From: JADLCX01 sp038251595
Lineage (GTDB): Bacteria > Planctomycetota > Phycisphaerae > Phycisphaerales > UBA1924
Direction: 5' to 3'
Assembly (NCBI GenBank): GCA_038251595.1
Contig: JBBSBC010000100.1
Span: 1 to 12,795, forward strand
Length of the DNA: 12,795 nt
Shown: positions 6,934 to 12,795 of the stretch, piece after piece
Layout of the letters: every line of letters begins with the position of its first letter
Numbering within the stretch: the first letter of the stretch is position 1
Made by a program: the position numbers and the translations under genes
The notes under the pieces: model-generated
The model's input: only the letters and a program-made list of their open reading frames with translations
Databases searched by the model: none
Told to the model about the DNA's origin: nothing

Positions 6934-7281
6934 ATGGATCGCATGTCCGAAGTGGAAGTCAATCAGGCCATACAGGCACGACCGGATTGGTCCGAGACCG
7001 GAGGGGCCATCAACCGCACCTATCAGTTTGCCAACTTCATCGAAGCGATGGAGTTTGTCAACGCAGTTGCCCAGCTTGCCGAGGCGGATCAGCATCACCC
7101 CGACATCCTTGTTCGATGGAACAAGGTGACGCTCTCGCTTTCGACGCACGATGCGGCCGGAATCACCATGAAGGACTTTGAGATGGCCGCTAAGGCTGAC
7201 CTTTTGAGCACCAAGCTGAAAGAGGGCACGCCAGCCAAGCAACGCGCCAGCGGTTCGCAGCCGAAGATCGGTCGCAAGTAG
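6934..7281 (+). CDS. phhB: Pterin-4a-carbinolamine dehydratase
   Basis: A 115-residue member of the PCD/DCoH family. These enzymes dehydrate 4a-hydroxytetrahydrobiopterin, recycling the cofactor of aromatic amino-acid hydroxylases, and some serve molybdopterin or folate metabolism. The family core is intact: F-x-x-F-x-E-A-M-E-F-V (32-42), A-E-x-x-x-H-H-P (49-56) with the active-site His pair, V-x-W-x-x-V-x-L-x-L-S-T-H (60-72), then G-I-T-x-x-D (76-81). A basic, low-complexity tail of about 20 residues follows the domain (K-E-G-T-P-A-K-Q-R and on). No aromatic hydroxylase gene lies beside it. It is a single plus-strand gene set between minus-strand genes. The gene name rests on family membership; which pterin pathway it serves is not shown. 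Confidence 0.93.
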   Translation: MDRMSEVEVNQAIQARPDWSETGGAINRTYQFANFIEAMEFVNAVAQLAEADQHHPDILVRWNKVTLSLSTHDAAGITMKDFEMAAKADLLSTKLKEGTPAKQRASGSQPKIGRK

Positions 7282-7323
7282 GTCGATCGAATCCAAAAAT
7301 CGATTCCTCGCACCTCTCGCGGC

Positions 7324-7809
7324 TCATGGACAGTTGCCAAACCAGATTGCAAGGAACTGGAACAGGTCATCCAGCGTGATTGCACCCGAGTGATCAATAT
7401 CCGCTCCCGGTGGGGAGGGTCCAACCACATTCGCGAAATAGGCCTGCAAATAGGCGAACAGGTCTTGCAGCCCGACCGCGCCAGACTGGTCAAAGTCCGC
7501 AACACAAACGATCGTCACGCACTGTTGCACGACAATGTTCGTCACACACCCGTCAATTCCGGGACATGCAGCCATGCAGTTGGTATCGAGCACGCCGCTG
7601 ATCCTCAGCCTTTGCCCAGGTGTGAACGAACCCAAAGTTCCGATATACCACTTTCCGCCTCCATCGGGCTGAAAGATCGAACAGACTGGCCCTCGCATCG
7701 TGACGCCGCAACTGTTCACGGGCTGGGCGTTCGCATGGGTCGAAAGCCCAGCGAGCTCCGCCGCGGCAAACACACCGAGTGCAATCGTGCTTGAGCGAGC
7801 GATGTTCAT
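7324..7809 (-). CDS. Small secreted protein with C-terminal dockerin-type repeats
   Basis: A 161-residue exported protein. Residues 1-28 form a signal peptide (basic Arg5, hydrophobic core, A-N-A before Gln29). Residues 33-97 are a Cys-rich beta-type domain (C34, C43, C78, C82, C88, C97) with G-K-W-Y-I-G-x-L-x-x-F-x-P-G-Q-R-L-R-I-S-G; this vaguely recalls small OB-like exported domains such as DUF5818 (inference). Residues 103-161 hold two EF-hand-like loops, D105-x-D-x-S-G-A-V and D137-x-D-x-S-G-A-I, each followed by D-L-F-x-x-L, ending in W-F-G-N-C-P. This is the dockerin form typical of Phycisphaerae, thought to bind calcium and to serve surface attachment. The start at 7809 has GGAG (7818-7821) 8 nt upstream; the longer reading from 7896 adds a non-signal segment. 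It is the last gene of the minus-strand run. Confidence 0.85.
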   Translation of the reverse strand: MNIARSSTIALGVFAAAELAGLSTHANAQPVNSCGVTMRGPVCSIFQPDGGGKWYIGTLGSFTPGQRLRISGVLDTNCMAACPGIDGCVTNIVVQQCVTIVCVADFDQSGAVGLQDLFAYLQAYFANVVGPSPPGADIDHSGAITLDDLFQFLAIWFGNCP

Positions 7810-7810
7810 G

Positions 7811-7822
7811 TGGAGAACTCCA
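7811..7822 (-). promoter_or_regulatory. Ribosome-binding site within an inverted repeat
   Basis: TGGAG-tt-CTCCA on the minus strand contains the GGAG Shine-Dalgarno of the dockerin gene in its first arm. Pairing TGGA with TCCA would mask it, so translation might depend on RNA structure. The helix is only 4 bp and may be incidental. Confidence 0.3.
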
Positions 7823-7874
7823 AGTTCAGAAAGTCGTGCGAAGACTAAGCGTAGCAGAACTCGGGCCAACCGTG

Positions 7875-8606
7875 TTAGCGAAGTTCCACATTCCAATACG
7901 CGTCATCAAGAAACGCTTTCCATGACGAATAGCGCTCTTGACCTAAGCGCAGCGTAATCAAAGGGTTGCGCTTCGGCCGAATGGCCTTGCGTATCAGCTT
8001 CATCTGTGCTTCGTCGGGTGTGCGGCCACCCTTCCGCGCATTACACCGGACGCACGAGCAGACCAGGTTCTCCCACGAATCGCCACCACCCTGCGCACGC
8101 GGCACAATGTGATCGATCGAAAGCTCCGATGTCGGGAAGATCCTGCCGCAATACTGGCACTGGTTTCGGTCTCGTGCAAAGAGGTTGCGTCGATTCAACT
8201 TGACGTTCTGCGCGGGCAGTCGGTCATACCCAAGTAGCCTGATGACCCGCGGCACGGCCACCTCAAAGTGAACGGTCCTGACCCAGTCATGCTTATCCGG
8301 CTCAAACTCTCGGCGCAAGAGTGAGAGCTCGGCCCACGACTCAAAGTTGTAGTTCGCGAACTTCTCATCTTCGACATGAATCACTTCGGCAATGTCGCGA
8401 CAGAGCAGACTGAACGCCCGCCGCGCCGAGATGACCCGCACCGCGATGTAGAGCTTGTTCAGGACAAGAACTTTGCAGTCCAGTGAGCAGACCAACGCTG
8501 ATGCCGTTCCGCTGGCCGCCAAAGTTTGAAGTGGGTCGAACACCGAGGCCGCTTCCTCGAAAGCCGGCTGACCATGGATTCCAGTTCGGACCCGTGGGCT
8601 ACTCAT
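7875..8606 (-). CDS. HNH endonuclease-family protein
   Basis: A 243-residue protein with a C-terminal HNH nuclease fold. Residues 45-75 carry the conserved lead-in of a widespread stand-alone chromosomal HNH family (V-L-V-L-N-K-x-Y, then R-V-I-S-A-R-R-A-F-S-L-L, then A-E-V-I). Residues 147-200 hold the ββα-metal module: C-x-Y-C-G (150-154), L-S-I-D-H-I-V-P-R (162-170) with the D-H pair, G-G-x-x-S-W-E-N-L-V (173-182), and C-x-x-C-N-A-R-K-G (185-193). Zinc-knuckle Cys and catalytic His and Asn are therefore present. Function in this family is unknown; it is not inside a recognisable restriction, phage or intron context. The ATG at 8606 has GGGAG (8612-8616) with a 5-nt spacer; an upstream in-frame ATG at 8660 would add 18 residues. 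An inverted repeat lies upstream (8662-8683). Confidence 0.88.
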   Translation of the reverse strand: MSSPRVRTGIHGQPAFEEAASVFDPLQTLAASGTASALVCSLDCKVLVLNKLYIAVRVISARRAFSLLCRDIAEVIHVEDEKFANYNFESWAELSLLRREFEPDKHDWVRTVHFEVAVPRVIRLLGYDRLPAQNVKLNRRNLFARDRNQCQYCGRIFPTSELSIDHIVPRAQGGGDSWENLVCSCVRCNARKGGRTPDEAQMKLIRKAIRPKRNPLITLRLGQERYSSWKAFLDDAYWNVELR

Positions 8607-8611
8607 ACATG

Positions 8612-8616
8612 CTCCC
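8612..8616 (-). promoter_or_regulatory. Shine-Dalgarno deciding the HNH gene start
   Basis: GGGAG on the minus strand, 5 nt before the ATG at 8606. It lies just behind a small CGCC-GAAA-GGCG hairpin (8622-8633) with a GNRA loop. It favours 8606 over 8660. Confidence 0.5.
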
Positions 8617-8661
8617 GCGGTCGCCTTTCGGCGGCTACAGGTGTCTCTAGTCTGAACCATG

Positions 8662-8683
8662 AAACAGTAGCTGCAAACTGTTT
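8662..8683. promoter_or_regulatory. Inverted repeat upstream of the HNH gene, candidate operator
   Basis: AAACAGT, 8 nt, ACTGTTT: a perfect 7-bp dyad whose 15-bp centre-to-centre spacing suits a dimeric helix-turn-helix regulator. It sits about 56 nt upstream of the preferred HNH start, in the 176-bp gap behind purH. It has the same half-sites as the E. coli LexA box but in opposite orientation, so it is not a canonical LexA site. It could also fold as an RNA hairpin. Confidence 0.4.
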
Positions 8684-8782
8684 GGTCTTCAACAGGGCGC
8701 GATCATTCGAGCAAAGCCACTCACCGAACCTTCACAATGAACGCACAACCGCCGTTATGGGCTATCGGCTGCGAGGCCACAT

Positions 8783-10405
8783 TCAGTGACGAAAGTGCCG
8801 CACGCCCGAGGTCATGCACGTCACGCCTCGGGCTTCACAAAGGTCGATCGTCTCCTGATCCCGCTTTGATCCACCGGGATGAACGATCATTTTGACACCC
8901 GCATCCACCAGCAACATGGGACCATCGGCGAATGGGAAGAACGCATCGCCCACCGCAATCGCGCCAATCGCTTTCGGCCCCGACTTGTCAATCGCCAATC
9001 GACACGCGCTGACACGATCAACCTGACCAGCCCCCACGCCAAACAACCGCACACCCATCGCACCAGATGGACCGTGGTCCACACCCCCGATCACCACCGC
9101 GTTGCTGCCGACGTGCTTGCACAGCACATCCAGCGCCGCCGCGGCCTTGAGTTGCTCGACACCCGGCTTCGGCCCCGCCCGGTGTTCCCATGCCGAGGTC
9201 ACAGGCGCAAACGTGTCGCGATCCTGAACGAGCATTCCACCCGGCACCGACCGATACTCCAGCTTGCGTGTTCCTGTTGCGGAGTTGTTCCCCACGGCAA
9301 GAAGTCGCACATTGGCCCACCGGCCTCTCAGCAGTTCGAGCGCGCCCTCATCGAACTCCGGAGCAACCACAACCTCGAAGAAGTTCTTCGGATCGCAGAT
9401 CACCTCCGCCGTTCCCGCATCAATCTTTCCAGTGACGGCAAGGATGCCGCCATACGCCGCGACCGGGTCACCAGCGATCGCCATCGCAACCGCATCCCTC
9501 TGCGAGCCGGCAATCGCCCCGCCACAGGGGTTCGTGTGCTTCACCACCACCGCTGCGAGCAAGGCCTGTTCGCTCGGTATGGCTCGCAAGCGGCCCAGAG
9601 CCTTCACCGCTTCAAGCGCGGCCGCTGCATCGTTGATGTTGTTGAACGAAAGTTGCTTCCCGTGAAGTTGCCGCGCGTTCACTACCGTCTGCCCGGTCGA
9701 TGCCGGATCACGGTACAGCGCTGCGGTCTGGTGCGGATTCTCACCATACCGCAGTTCATCGATCTTGAGATACCCGAGTTGCAGAACCTGAGGGAAGGCC
9801 GCGGGACTTCTTCGCCCCAGAAAGGCCGCGATCGCCGCGTCGTATTCGCTGGTGCGCGCGAATGTTGCCGCCGCAAGCTCGGCACGAGTCTGGGCGACTG
9901 TCGCGTTGCCGTTCGCATCCATCTCGTTGATCACACGGTCGTAATACCTTGCGGCGGGCACGACGGTCACCCATTGATGGTTTTTCGCGGCAGCACGCAG
10001 CATCGCAGGCCCACCGACATCAATATTCTCAATCGCTTCAGCCATCGAGACATCGGGTCGTGAGACCGTCTCCTGAAACGGATAGAGGTTGATGCAGACC
10101 AGATCGATGGGCTCGATACGGTGCTTGCGCAAGAACGCGCTGTGTTCCGGGTTGTTGCGAATGGCCAGAATTCCGCCGTGTACGCCCGGGTGCAGCGTCT
10201 TCACTCGACCGTCAAGCCCTTCGGGAAATCCCGTCAGGTTCTCAACCGCCTGCACCTCGACACCCGCCGCGCTTAAGGCCTTCGCCGTTCCACCTGTCGA
10301 GACAATGTGCACCCCGCGTGCGGCGAGCGCGCGGGCAAACGGAACCAAATCGGTCTTATCGCTCACCGAAAGGAGCGCGCGGCTGATGACGGGTTCGGAG
10401 TTCAT
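8783..10405 (-). CDS. purH: Bifunctional AICAR formyltransferase / IMP cyclohydrolase
   Basis: A 540-residue protein of normal PurH length that catalyses the last two steps of IMP synthesis: formylation of AICAR with 10-formyl-tetrahydrofolate, then ring closure. The N-terminal MGS-like cyclohydrolase domain shows L-L-S-V-S-D-K-T (11-18), V-S-T-G-G-T-A-K (35-42), D-G-R-V-K-T-L-H-P (65-73) and I-D-V-G-G-P-A-M-L-R-A-A-A-K-N (128-142). The transformylase domain shows R-Y-G-E-N-P-H-Q (219-226), catalytic K289-H290 in V-K-H-T-N-P-C-G, A-Y-G-G-I-L-A, and near the end S-D-A-F-F-P-F-A-D-like A-F-F-P-F-A-D-G and the terminal R-H-F-R-H. It lies 27 bp downstream of the propeller lipoprotein gene on the same strand, with no strong Shine-Dalgarno, so expression may depend on the upstream gene. 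No purine riboswitch is visible. Confidence 0.97.
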   Translation of the reverse strand: MNSEPVISRALLSVSDKTDLVPFARALAARGVHIVSTGGTAKALSAAGVEVQAVENLTGFPEGLDGRVKTLHPGVHGGILAIRNNPEHSAFLRKHRIEPIDLVCINLYPFQETVSRPDVSMAEAIENIDVGGPAMLRAAAKNHQWVTVVPAARYYDRVINEMDANGNATVAQTRAELAAATFARTSEYDAAIAAFLGRRSPAAFPQVLQLGYLKIDELRYGENPHQTAALYRDPASTGQTVVNARQLHGKQLSFNNINDAAAALEAVKALGRLRAIPSEQALLAAVVVKHTNPCGGAIAGSQRDAVAMAIAGDPVAAYGGILAVTGKIDAGTAEVICDPKNFFEVVVAPEFDEGALELLRGRWANVRLLAVGNNSATGTRKLEYRSVPGGMLVQDRDTFAPVTSAWEHRAGPKPGVEQLKAAAALDVLCKHVGSNAVVIGGVDHGPSGAMGVRLFGVGAGQVDRVSACRLAIDKSGPKAIGAIAVGDAFFPFADGPMLLVDAGVKMIVHPGGSKRDQETIDLCEARGVTCMTSGVRHFRH

Positions 10406-10432
10406 GGCGTGGTCGTCAACTTCAGCATCAGG

Positions 10433-11578
10433 TCAGTTTCGCGGCACGAGTTTGGTGACCACACCGCTCGGCGCGGCGAGGTACATGCTTCCATCAACAA
10501 ACTTGTCGGTCTTGACCATCGAAACGCTTGCGAGCTTCGCCGACTCGATGATCGAGCCTGCCGCTGGATCCAGAGAGGTTGCCGTTGCCCCATCCCACGC
10601 GATTAGCCTCTTGTTCCTCATGCCAACCACCGTGCCGTGAACATCCTTGTTGGCCCAGAGTTCCTTCCCAGTCGAAGCCTCGATGCACTTCAGCCCCTCC
10701 TTGCCCATGTCGCAATACACACGACCATCATGAAAGCTCGGGGCAAACTTCAGCGGCTCATCGGTTCGCTTCCGCCACTGCTCGCTCGCGCCATCGCGAT
10801 TAAAGGCGTAGAGCGAATGGTCAACACTCGCGACAAACAACATGGTTTCCGAGGCCGCGAGCGCAACTTCGGTGCCCGCGTACATGTTGCCGCGACCTCG
10901 CATCAGCCCGGTATCGCCATAGATAAACAGCACATCGCCGCCCTGCGAGACCATGCCCACCGTCCCATCGCTGCCGACACCCAACGGATCGACGTTGATC
11001 GCCCCGGTCATGAACGATCCCCATTGCTTGAAGCCGTTCAGCAGCAGGTGACCAAGCACCTGACCGTTCGAGCATCCATACACCAGAATCGAACCGACCT
11101 GAACCGGCTTGGTATCGACCACCAGCGCGAGGTCCTGCTTGGTGAGCAATGCGCCCGTCTCAAGATCATAAATGAACGCCTGCGATTGACTCGAAACAAT
11201 CAGCTTCTTCCCATCGCGGATCATCCCGACAAACTTCGTCAGCGTGCTCCCCACCGGGTCTGACCAGCGCTGCTCACCACTCCGCGCCTCCAGCACGGTC
11301 ACCACGCTTCCAGACTCCTGCACCACAACGACATCACCAAACAGCTCCAGCCGCGAAATCGTGTCGCCGGGGGTCATGGCCGGGAATCCACGCCAATCTA
11401 CCCGATATCCCAACTTGCTGTACTCATCATGCTGCACCGTCGTGGCCGCCGCCCGCTCCTCGGGTGTGGCCAGCCCTATCGCGTCCGACTCGCACCCGAT
11501 CAGCGTGCCGGTGCCCCCAAGCGCGAGCATCGCGGCCAGAGTTCCAGGGCAAAACCAGTTCATTCGTCGGCGGGTCAT
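10433..11578 (-). CDS. PQQ-like beta-propeller lipoprotein (BamB-like)
   Basis: A 381-residue exported protein. The N-terminus has an Arg-rich n-region (residues 3-5), a hydrophobic core and the lipobox L-I-G-C (Cys29), so it is probably a lipoprotein. From residue about 75 it is a chain of PQQ-type propeller blades of the form 'V-V-V-x-x-x-G-x-V-x-V-L-x-A-x-x-G-x-x-x-W'; clear copies lie at 82-105 (E-A-R-S-G-E-Q-R-W), 134-146 (Y-D-L-E-T-G-A-L), 247-268 (L-Y-A-F-N-R-D-G) and 297-308 (I-E-A-S-T-G-K-E-L-W). BamB, of this fold, helps assemble outer-membrane proteins, but many planctomycete propellers have no known role, so I give no symbol. The start at 11578 has GGAG 10 nt upstream; the longer reading from 11722 adds a Pro-rich translation of the G-rich spacer and is rejected. 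Confidence 0.85.
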   Translation of the reverse strand: MTRRRMNWFCPGTLAAMLALGGTGTLIGCESDAIGLATPEERAAATTVQHDEYSKLGYRVDWRGFPAMTPGDTISRLELFGDVVVVQESGSVVTVLEARSGEQRWSDPVGSTLTKFVGMIRDGKKLIVSSQSQAFIYDLETGALLTKQDLALVVDTKPVQVGSILVYGCSNGQVLGHLLLNGFKQWGSFMTGAINVDPLGVGSDGTVGMVSQGGDVLFIYGDTGLMRGRGNMYAGTEVALAASETMLFVASVDHSLYAFNRDGASEQWRKRTDEPLKFAPSFHDGRVYCDMGKEGLKCIEASTGKELWANKDVHGTVVGMRNKRLIAWDGATATSLDPAAGSIIESAKLASVSMVKTDKFVDGSMYLAAPSGVVTKLVPRN

Positions 11579-11609
11579 GTTCAGGCATCTCCGGCTATGG
11601 GTGTCGAGT

Positions 11610-11651
11610 GGGTGGGCGTGGGTGGGGGTGGGCGTGGGGGGAGGTGGGGGG
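11610..11651 (+). repeat. G-rich tract with G-quadruplex motif
   Basis: Seven runs of three or more G occur in 42 nt, at 11610-11612, 11614-11616, 11620-11622, 11624-11628, 11630-11632, 11636-11641 and 11646-11651. They are separated by 1-4 nt, so the canonical G4 pattern is met several times over. A GTGGGCGTGGG element recurs at 16-nt spacing (11612 and 11628). It lies in the 178-bp divergent spacer, 32 bp from the propeller gene start and 105 bp from the riboflavin synthase start, with G on the plus strand. Confidence 0.7.
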
Positions 11652-11756
11652 CACTGGTCGGGAAGCTGAGTGCAAGTCTCTTTGAGGACAGGCAGTATCC
11701 AAGCTGAACGCTTTCCGGTCAAGCGGCCGAGTCATCTGGATAGCTATTCTCTTGCT

Positions 11757-12437
11757 ATGTTCACAGGTCTGGTGCAAGCGGTCGGCAAGGTTGTGCAGAT
11801 ACTACCCATGGGGGGGGCGTCGCGTCGGAAGGGCGGCCTGCGATTGGTTGTTGACCCCCTTGGCTGGAGCCCCATGCCCCATTCACCACCCGCCGAGGGC
11901 GACTCCATCGCCGTCGGTGGTGTTTGCCTCACCCTGACTCGTGCAATCACACCACAAAGCCCCCTCTACACCTTCGATGTCGTTCGTGAAACGGTGGGCA
12001 AAACCACCCTGGGCACCCTCAAGCCCGGCTCACGAGTCAACCTTGAGCACGCCGCAACGCTCGCCACGCTGCTGGGTGGGCACCTGGTGCAGGGCCACGT
12101 GGATGGCACCGGGACCGTCGCCAAGGTGCAGCGCACCAGCGATTGGCGGTTGCGCATCAATGTGAACGCCGATCTCATGCCGTACATCGTTTCGAAAGGA
12201 TCGATTGCTGTTGACGGCGTCTCGCTCACCGTTGCGGAAGTCTGCGGAGAGCACGACCATCACAAAGGTGGCGCATTCGAGGTCGCCCTCATCCCGACCA
12301 CCCTGGCCAAGACCACGCTCAAAAACCTCAAGCGTGGCCATGCCGTCAATATCGAGGTCGATCTCATCGGCAAGACCGTGGTGACATGGATTCGCCGCTA
12401 TCTTCCTGCGCACATCACCACCGGCCAACACCCATGA
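11757..12437 (+). CDS. ribE: Riboflavin synthase, alpha chain
   Basis: A 226-residue enzyme that dismutates two 6,7-dimethyl-8-ribityllumazine molecules into riboflavin. Its two homologous lumazine-binding halves are visible. The first has M-F-T-G-L-V (1-6), G-D-S-I-A-V-x-G-V-C-L-T (48-59), T-L-G-x-L-K-P-G-x-R-V-N-L-E (84-97) and G-G-H-L-V-Q-G-H-V-D-G-T-G (107-119). The second has P-Y-I-V-x-K-G-S-I-A-V-D-G-V-S-L-T-V (142-159), L-I-P-T-T-L (178-183), T-T-L-K-N-L-K-R-G and N-I-E-V-D (198-202). The usual Asn before G-V-C-L-T is Gly here. Residues 18-28, partly coded by eight G, form an extra loop, and residues 164-172 are a His-rich loop. The M-F-T-G start at 11757 is the family norm. No FMN riboswitch is seen. 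The stop overlaps the ruvC start by 4 nt. Confidence 0.94.
   Translation: MFTGLVQAVGKVVQILPMGGASRRKGGLRLVVDPLGWSPMPHSPPAEGDSIAVGGVCLTLTRAITPQSPLYTFDVVRETVGKTTLGTLKPGSRVNLEHAATLATLLGGHLVQGHVDGTGTVAKVQRTSDWRLRINVNADLMPYIVSKGSIAVDGVSLTVAEVCGEHDHHKGGAFEVALIPTTLAKTTLKNLKRGHAVNIEVDLIGKTVVTWIRRYLPAHITTGQHP
11810..11817 (+). repeat. 8-G homopolymer inside riboflavin synthase gene
   Basis: Eight consecutive G, read in frame as the end of an ATG plus Gly-Gly and the first base of Ala (residues 18-21). A tract this long can slip during replication. It falls in a poorly conserved loop before the first lumazine-binding motifs, so a frameshift would destroy the enzyme. Confidence 0.75.
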
Positions 12438-12795
12438 CTCCGCCCACATCCGCGGCCTTCCGTCCCCGCATTCTCGGCATCGACCCCGGACTTCGCCTAA
12501 CGGGTTACGCGTGTCTGGACGCCACACCTCGCATCACCACCGCAAGGCGTGCAGTTCTTGGCTTGGGGGGGGGGGGGGGTGGTGGGCTAATTGAGGCTGG
12601 CGTCATCCGGCTCAAGCCCACGCTCTCGCTCTCACACAAGCTCGCCGAGCTTGAGCACGATCTCACCGAGATCATCGCGCGCCTTCAGCCAAGCGTGGTC
12701 GCGGTCGAGAAGCTCTATGCGCACTACAAACACCCCACGACGGCCATCATCATGGGCCATGCACGCGGCATCGTGTTGCTGAGCATCCGGCGCGC
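12434..12795 (+). CDS. ruvC: Crossover junction endodeoxyribonuclease RuvC (3' end outside window)
   Basis: The first 120 codons of RuvC, which resolves Holliday junctions with the RuvAB motor; the C-terminus, with the last two catalytic Asp, is beyond the window. Visible: I-L-G-I-D-P-G-L-R-L-T-G-Y (13-25) with catalytic Asp17, and V-A-V-E-K-L-Y (89-95) with catalytic Glu92, followed by the planctomycete-like H-Y-K-H-P-T-T-A-I-I-M-G-H-A-R-G (97-112). Asp17 and Glu92 are 75 apart against 59 in E. coli. The extra 16 residues lie between the first two strands (about 30-52) and include seven Gly in a row (45-51), coded by 15 G and then GGT-GGG. The start overlaps the ribE stop as ATGA. RuvA and RuvB are not in the window. 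Confidence 0.92.
   Translation, partial: MTPPTSAAFRPRILGIDPGLRLTGYACLDATPRITTARRAVLGLGGGGGGGLIEAGVIRLKPTLSLSHKLAELEHDLTEIIARLQPSVVAVEKLYAHYKHPTTAIIMGHARGIVLLSIRR
12565..12579 (+). repeat. 15-G homopolymer inside ruvC
   Basis: Fifteen consecutive G following a TT, read in frame as Leu (TTG), four GGG codons and the start of GGT. In the two other frames the first stops after the run are TAA at 12588-12590 and TGA at 12592-12594, so loss or gain of one G would end the protein near residue 54, before catalytic Glu92. Confidence 0.85.

Noticed and set aside
7282..7323. Bidirectional terminator between phhB and the dockerin gene
   Set aside because: GAATC/GATTC and ATCGA/TCGAT form only 5-6 bp alternative stems around an A-run, too weak to call.
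8662..8683. Canonical LexA box
   Set aside because: The half-site order is ACAG...CTGT, not CTGT...ACAG, and no planctomycete LexA consensus can be confirmed from this window.
8661..8782. Small gene behind purH
   Set aside because: No open frame with a plausible start, length and ribosome-binding site; only the dyad stands out.
8879..10063. 394-codon open frame on the plus strand opposite purH
   Set aside because: It is antisense to a clearly conserved purH and its Arg/His-rich translation matches a shadow of GC-rich coding DNA.
10433..11722. Longer reading of the propeller protein, starting at 11722
   Set aside because: The added 48 residues are the translation of the C-rich complement of the G-tract (Pro/Thr/His run), and a proper lipoprotein signal with a ribosome-binding site begins at 11578.
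11652..11756. FMN riboswitch before ribE
   Set aside because: None of the conserved RFN-element blocks is recognisable in this stretch.
11670..11757. Upstream extension of riboflavin synthase
   Set aside because: The family begins with M-F-T-G at 11757; the preceding codons show no similarity to the family.

Overview
The window reads as a chromosomal segment of a planctomycete, most likely of the Phycisphaerae/Phycisphaerales. The evidence is a small secreted protein ending in the 'D-x-D-x-S-G ... FGNCP' type of dockerin that is common there, a DUF1573-like protein with its S-C-G-C motif, a GluQ-type synthetase with an L-A-K-R-H active-site loop, and lipoproteins with clear lipoboxes. Some genes have good Shine-Dalgarno sequences and others have none. 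Most of the window (from about 2.5 kb on) is GC-rich; two sample lines counted at about 63% G+C. The first 2.45 kb is clearly poorer in G+C, with sample lines at 38% and 47%.

Layout. (1) 96-2455, plus: a two-gene, translationally coupled pair encoding a LolA-like secreted protein and a DUF1573-like protein, in the low-GC segment. (2) 2568-5152: a signalling-type locus with a STAS-domain protein and a solitary MacB/LolD-type ABC ATPase on the plus strand. They run into an RsbU-like PP2C/SpoIIE phosphatase on the minus strand, overlapping it by 17 bp. (3) 6864-5252, minus: glutamyl-Q tRNA(Asp) synthetase followed by a DUF192 lipoprotein that overlaps it by 43 bp. (4) 6934-7281, plus: a pterin-4a-carbinolamine dehydratase, divergent from gluQ. 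(5) 11578-7324, minus: a PQQ-propeller lipoprotein, purH, an HNH endonuclease-like protein and the dockerin protein. (6) 11757 to the end, plus: riboflavin synthase and ruvC (truncated by the window end), coupled by an ATGA overlap and divergent from the propeller gene across a G-rich spacer.

Most genes are ordinary housekeeping. The feature most worth a second look is a run of 15 consecutive G inside ruvC. It is in frame as read, and both alternative frames hit a stop within five codons after it, so gain or loss of one G would truncate the Holliday-junction resolvase. An 8-G run in the upstream cotranscribed riboflavin synthase gene and a multi-run G-quadruplex motif in the shared promoter region lie on the same strand within 1 kb. 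Second in interest is the STAS/ABC/phosphatase locus, and third the composition break near 2.46 kb.

No tRNA, rRNA, CRISPR array, insertion sequence or riboswitch was seen. There is no gene-free stretch longer than 300 bases. The largest gaps are 8607-8782 (an inverted repeat) and 11579-11756 (the G-rich tract). Positions 1-95 hold no gene I can support.
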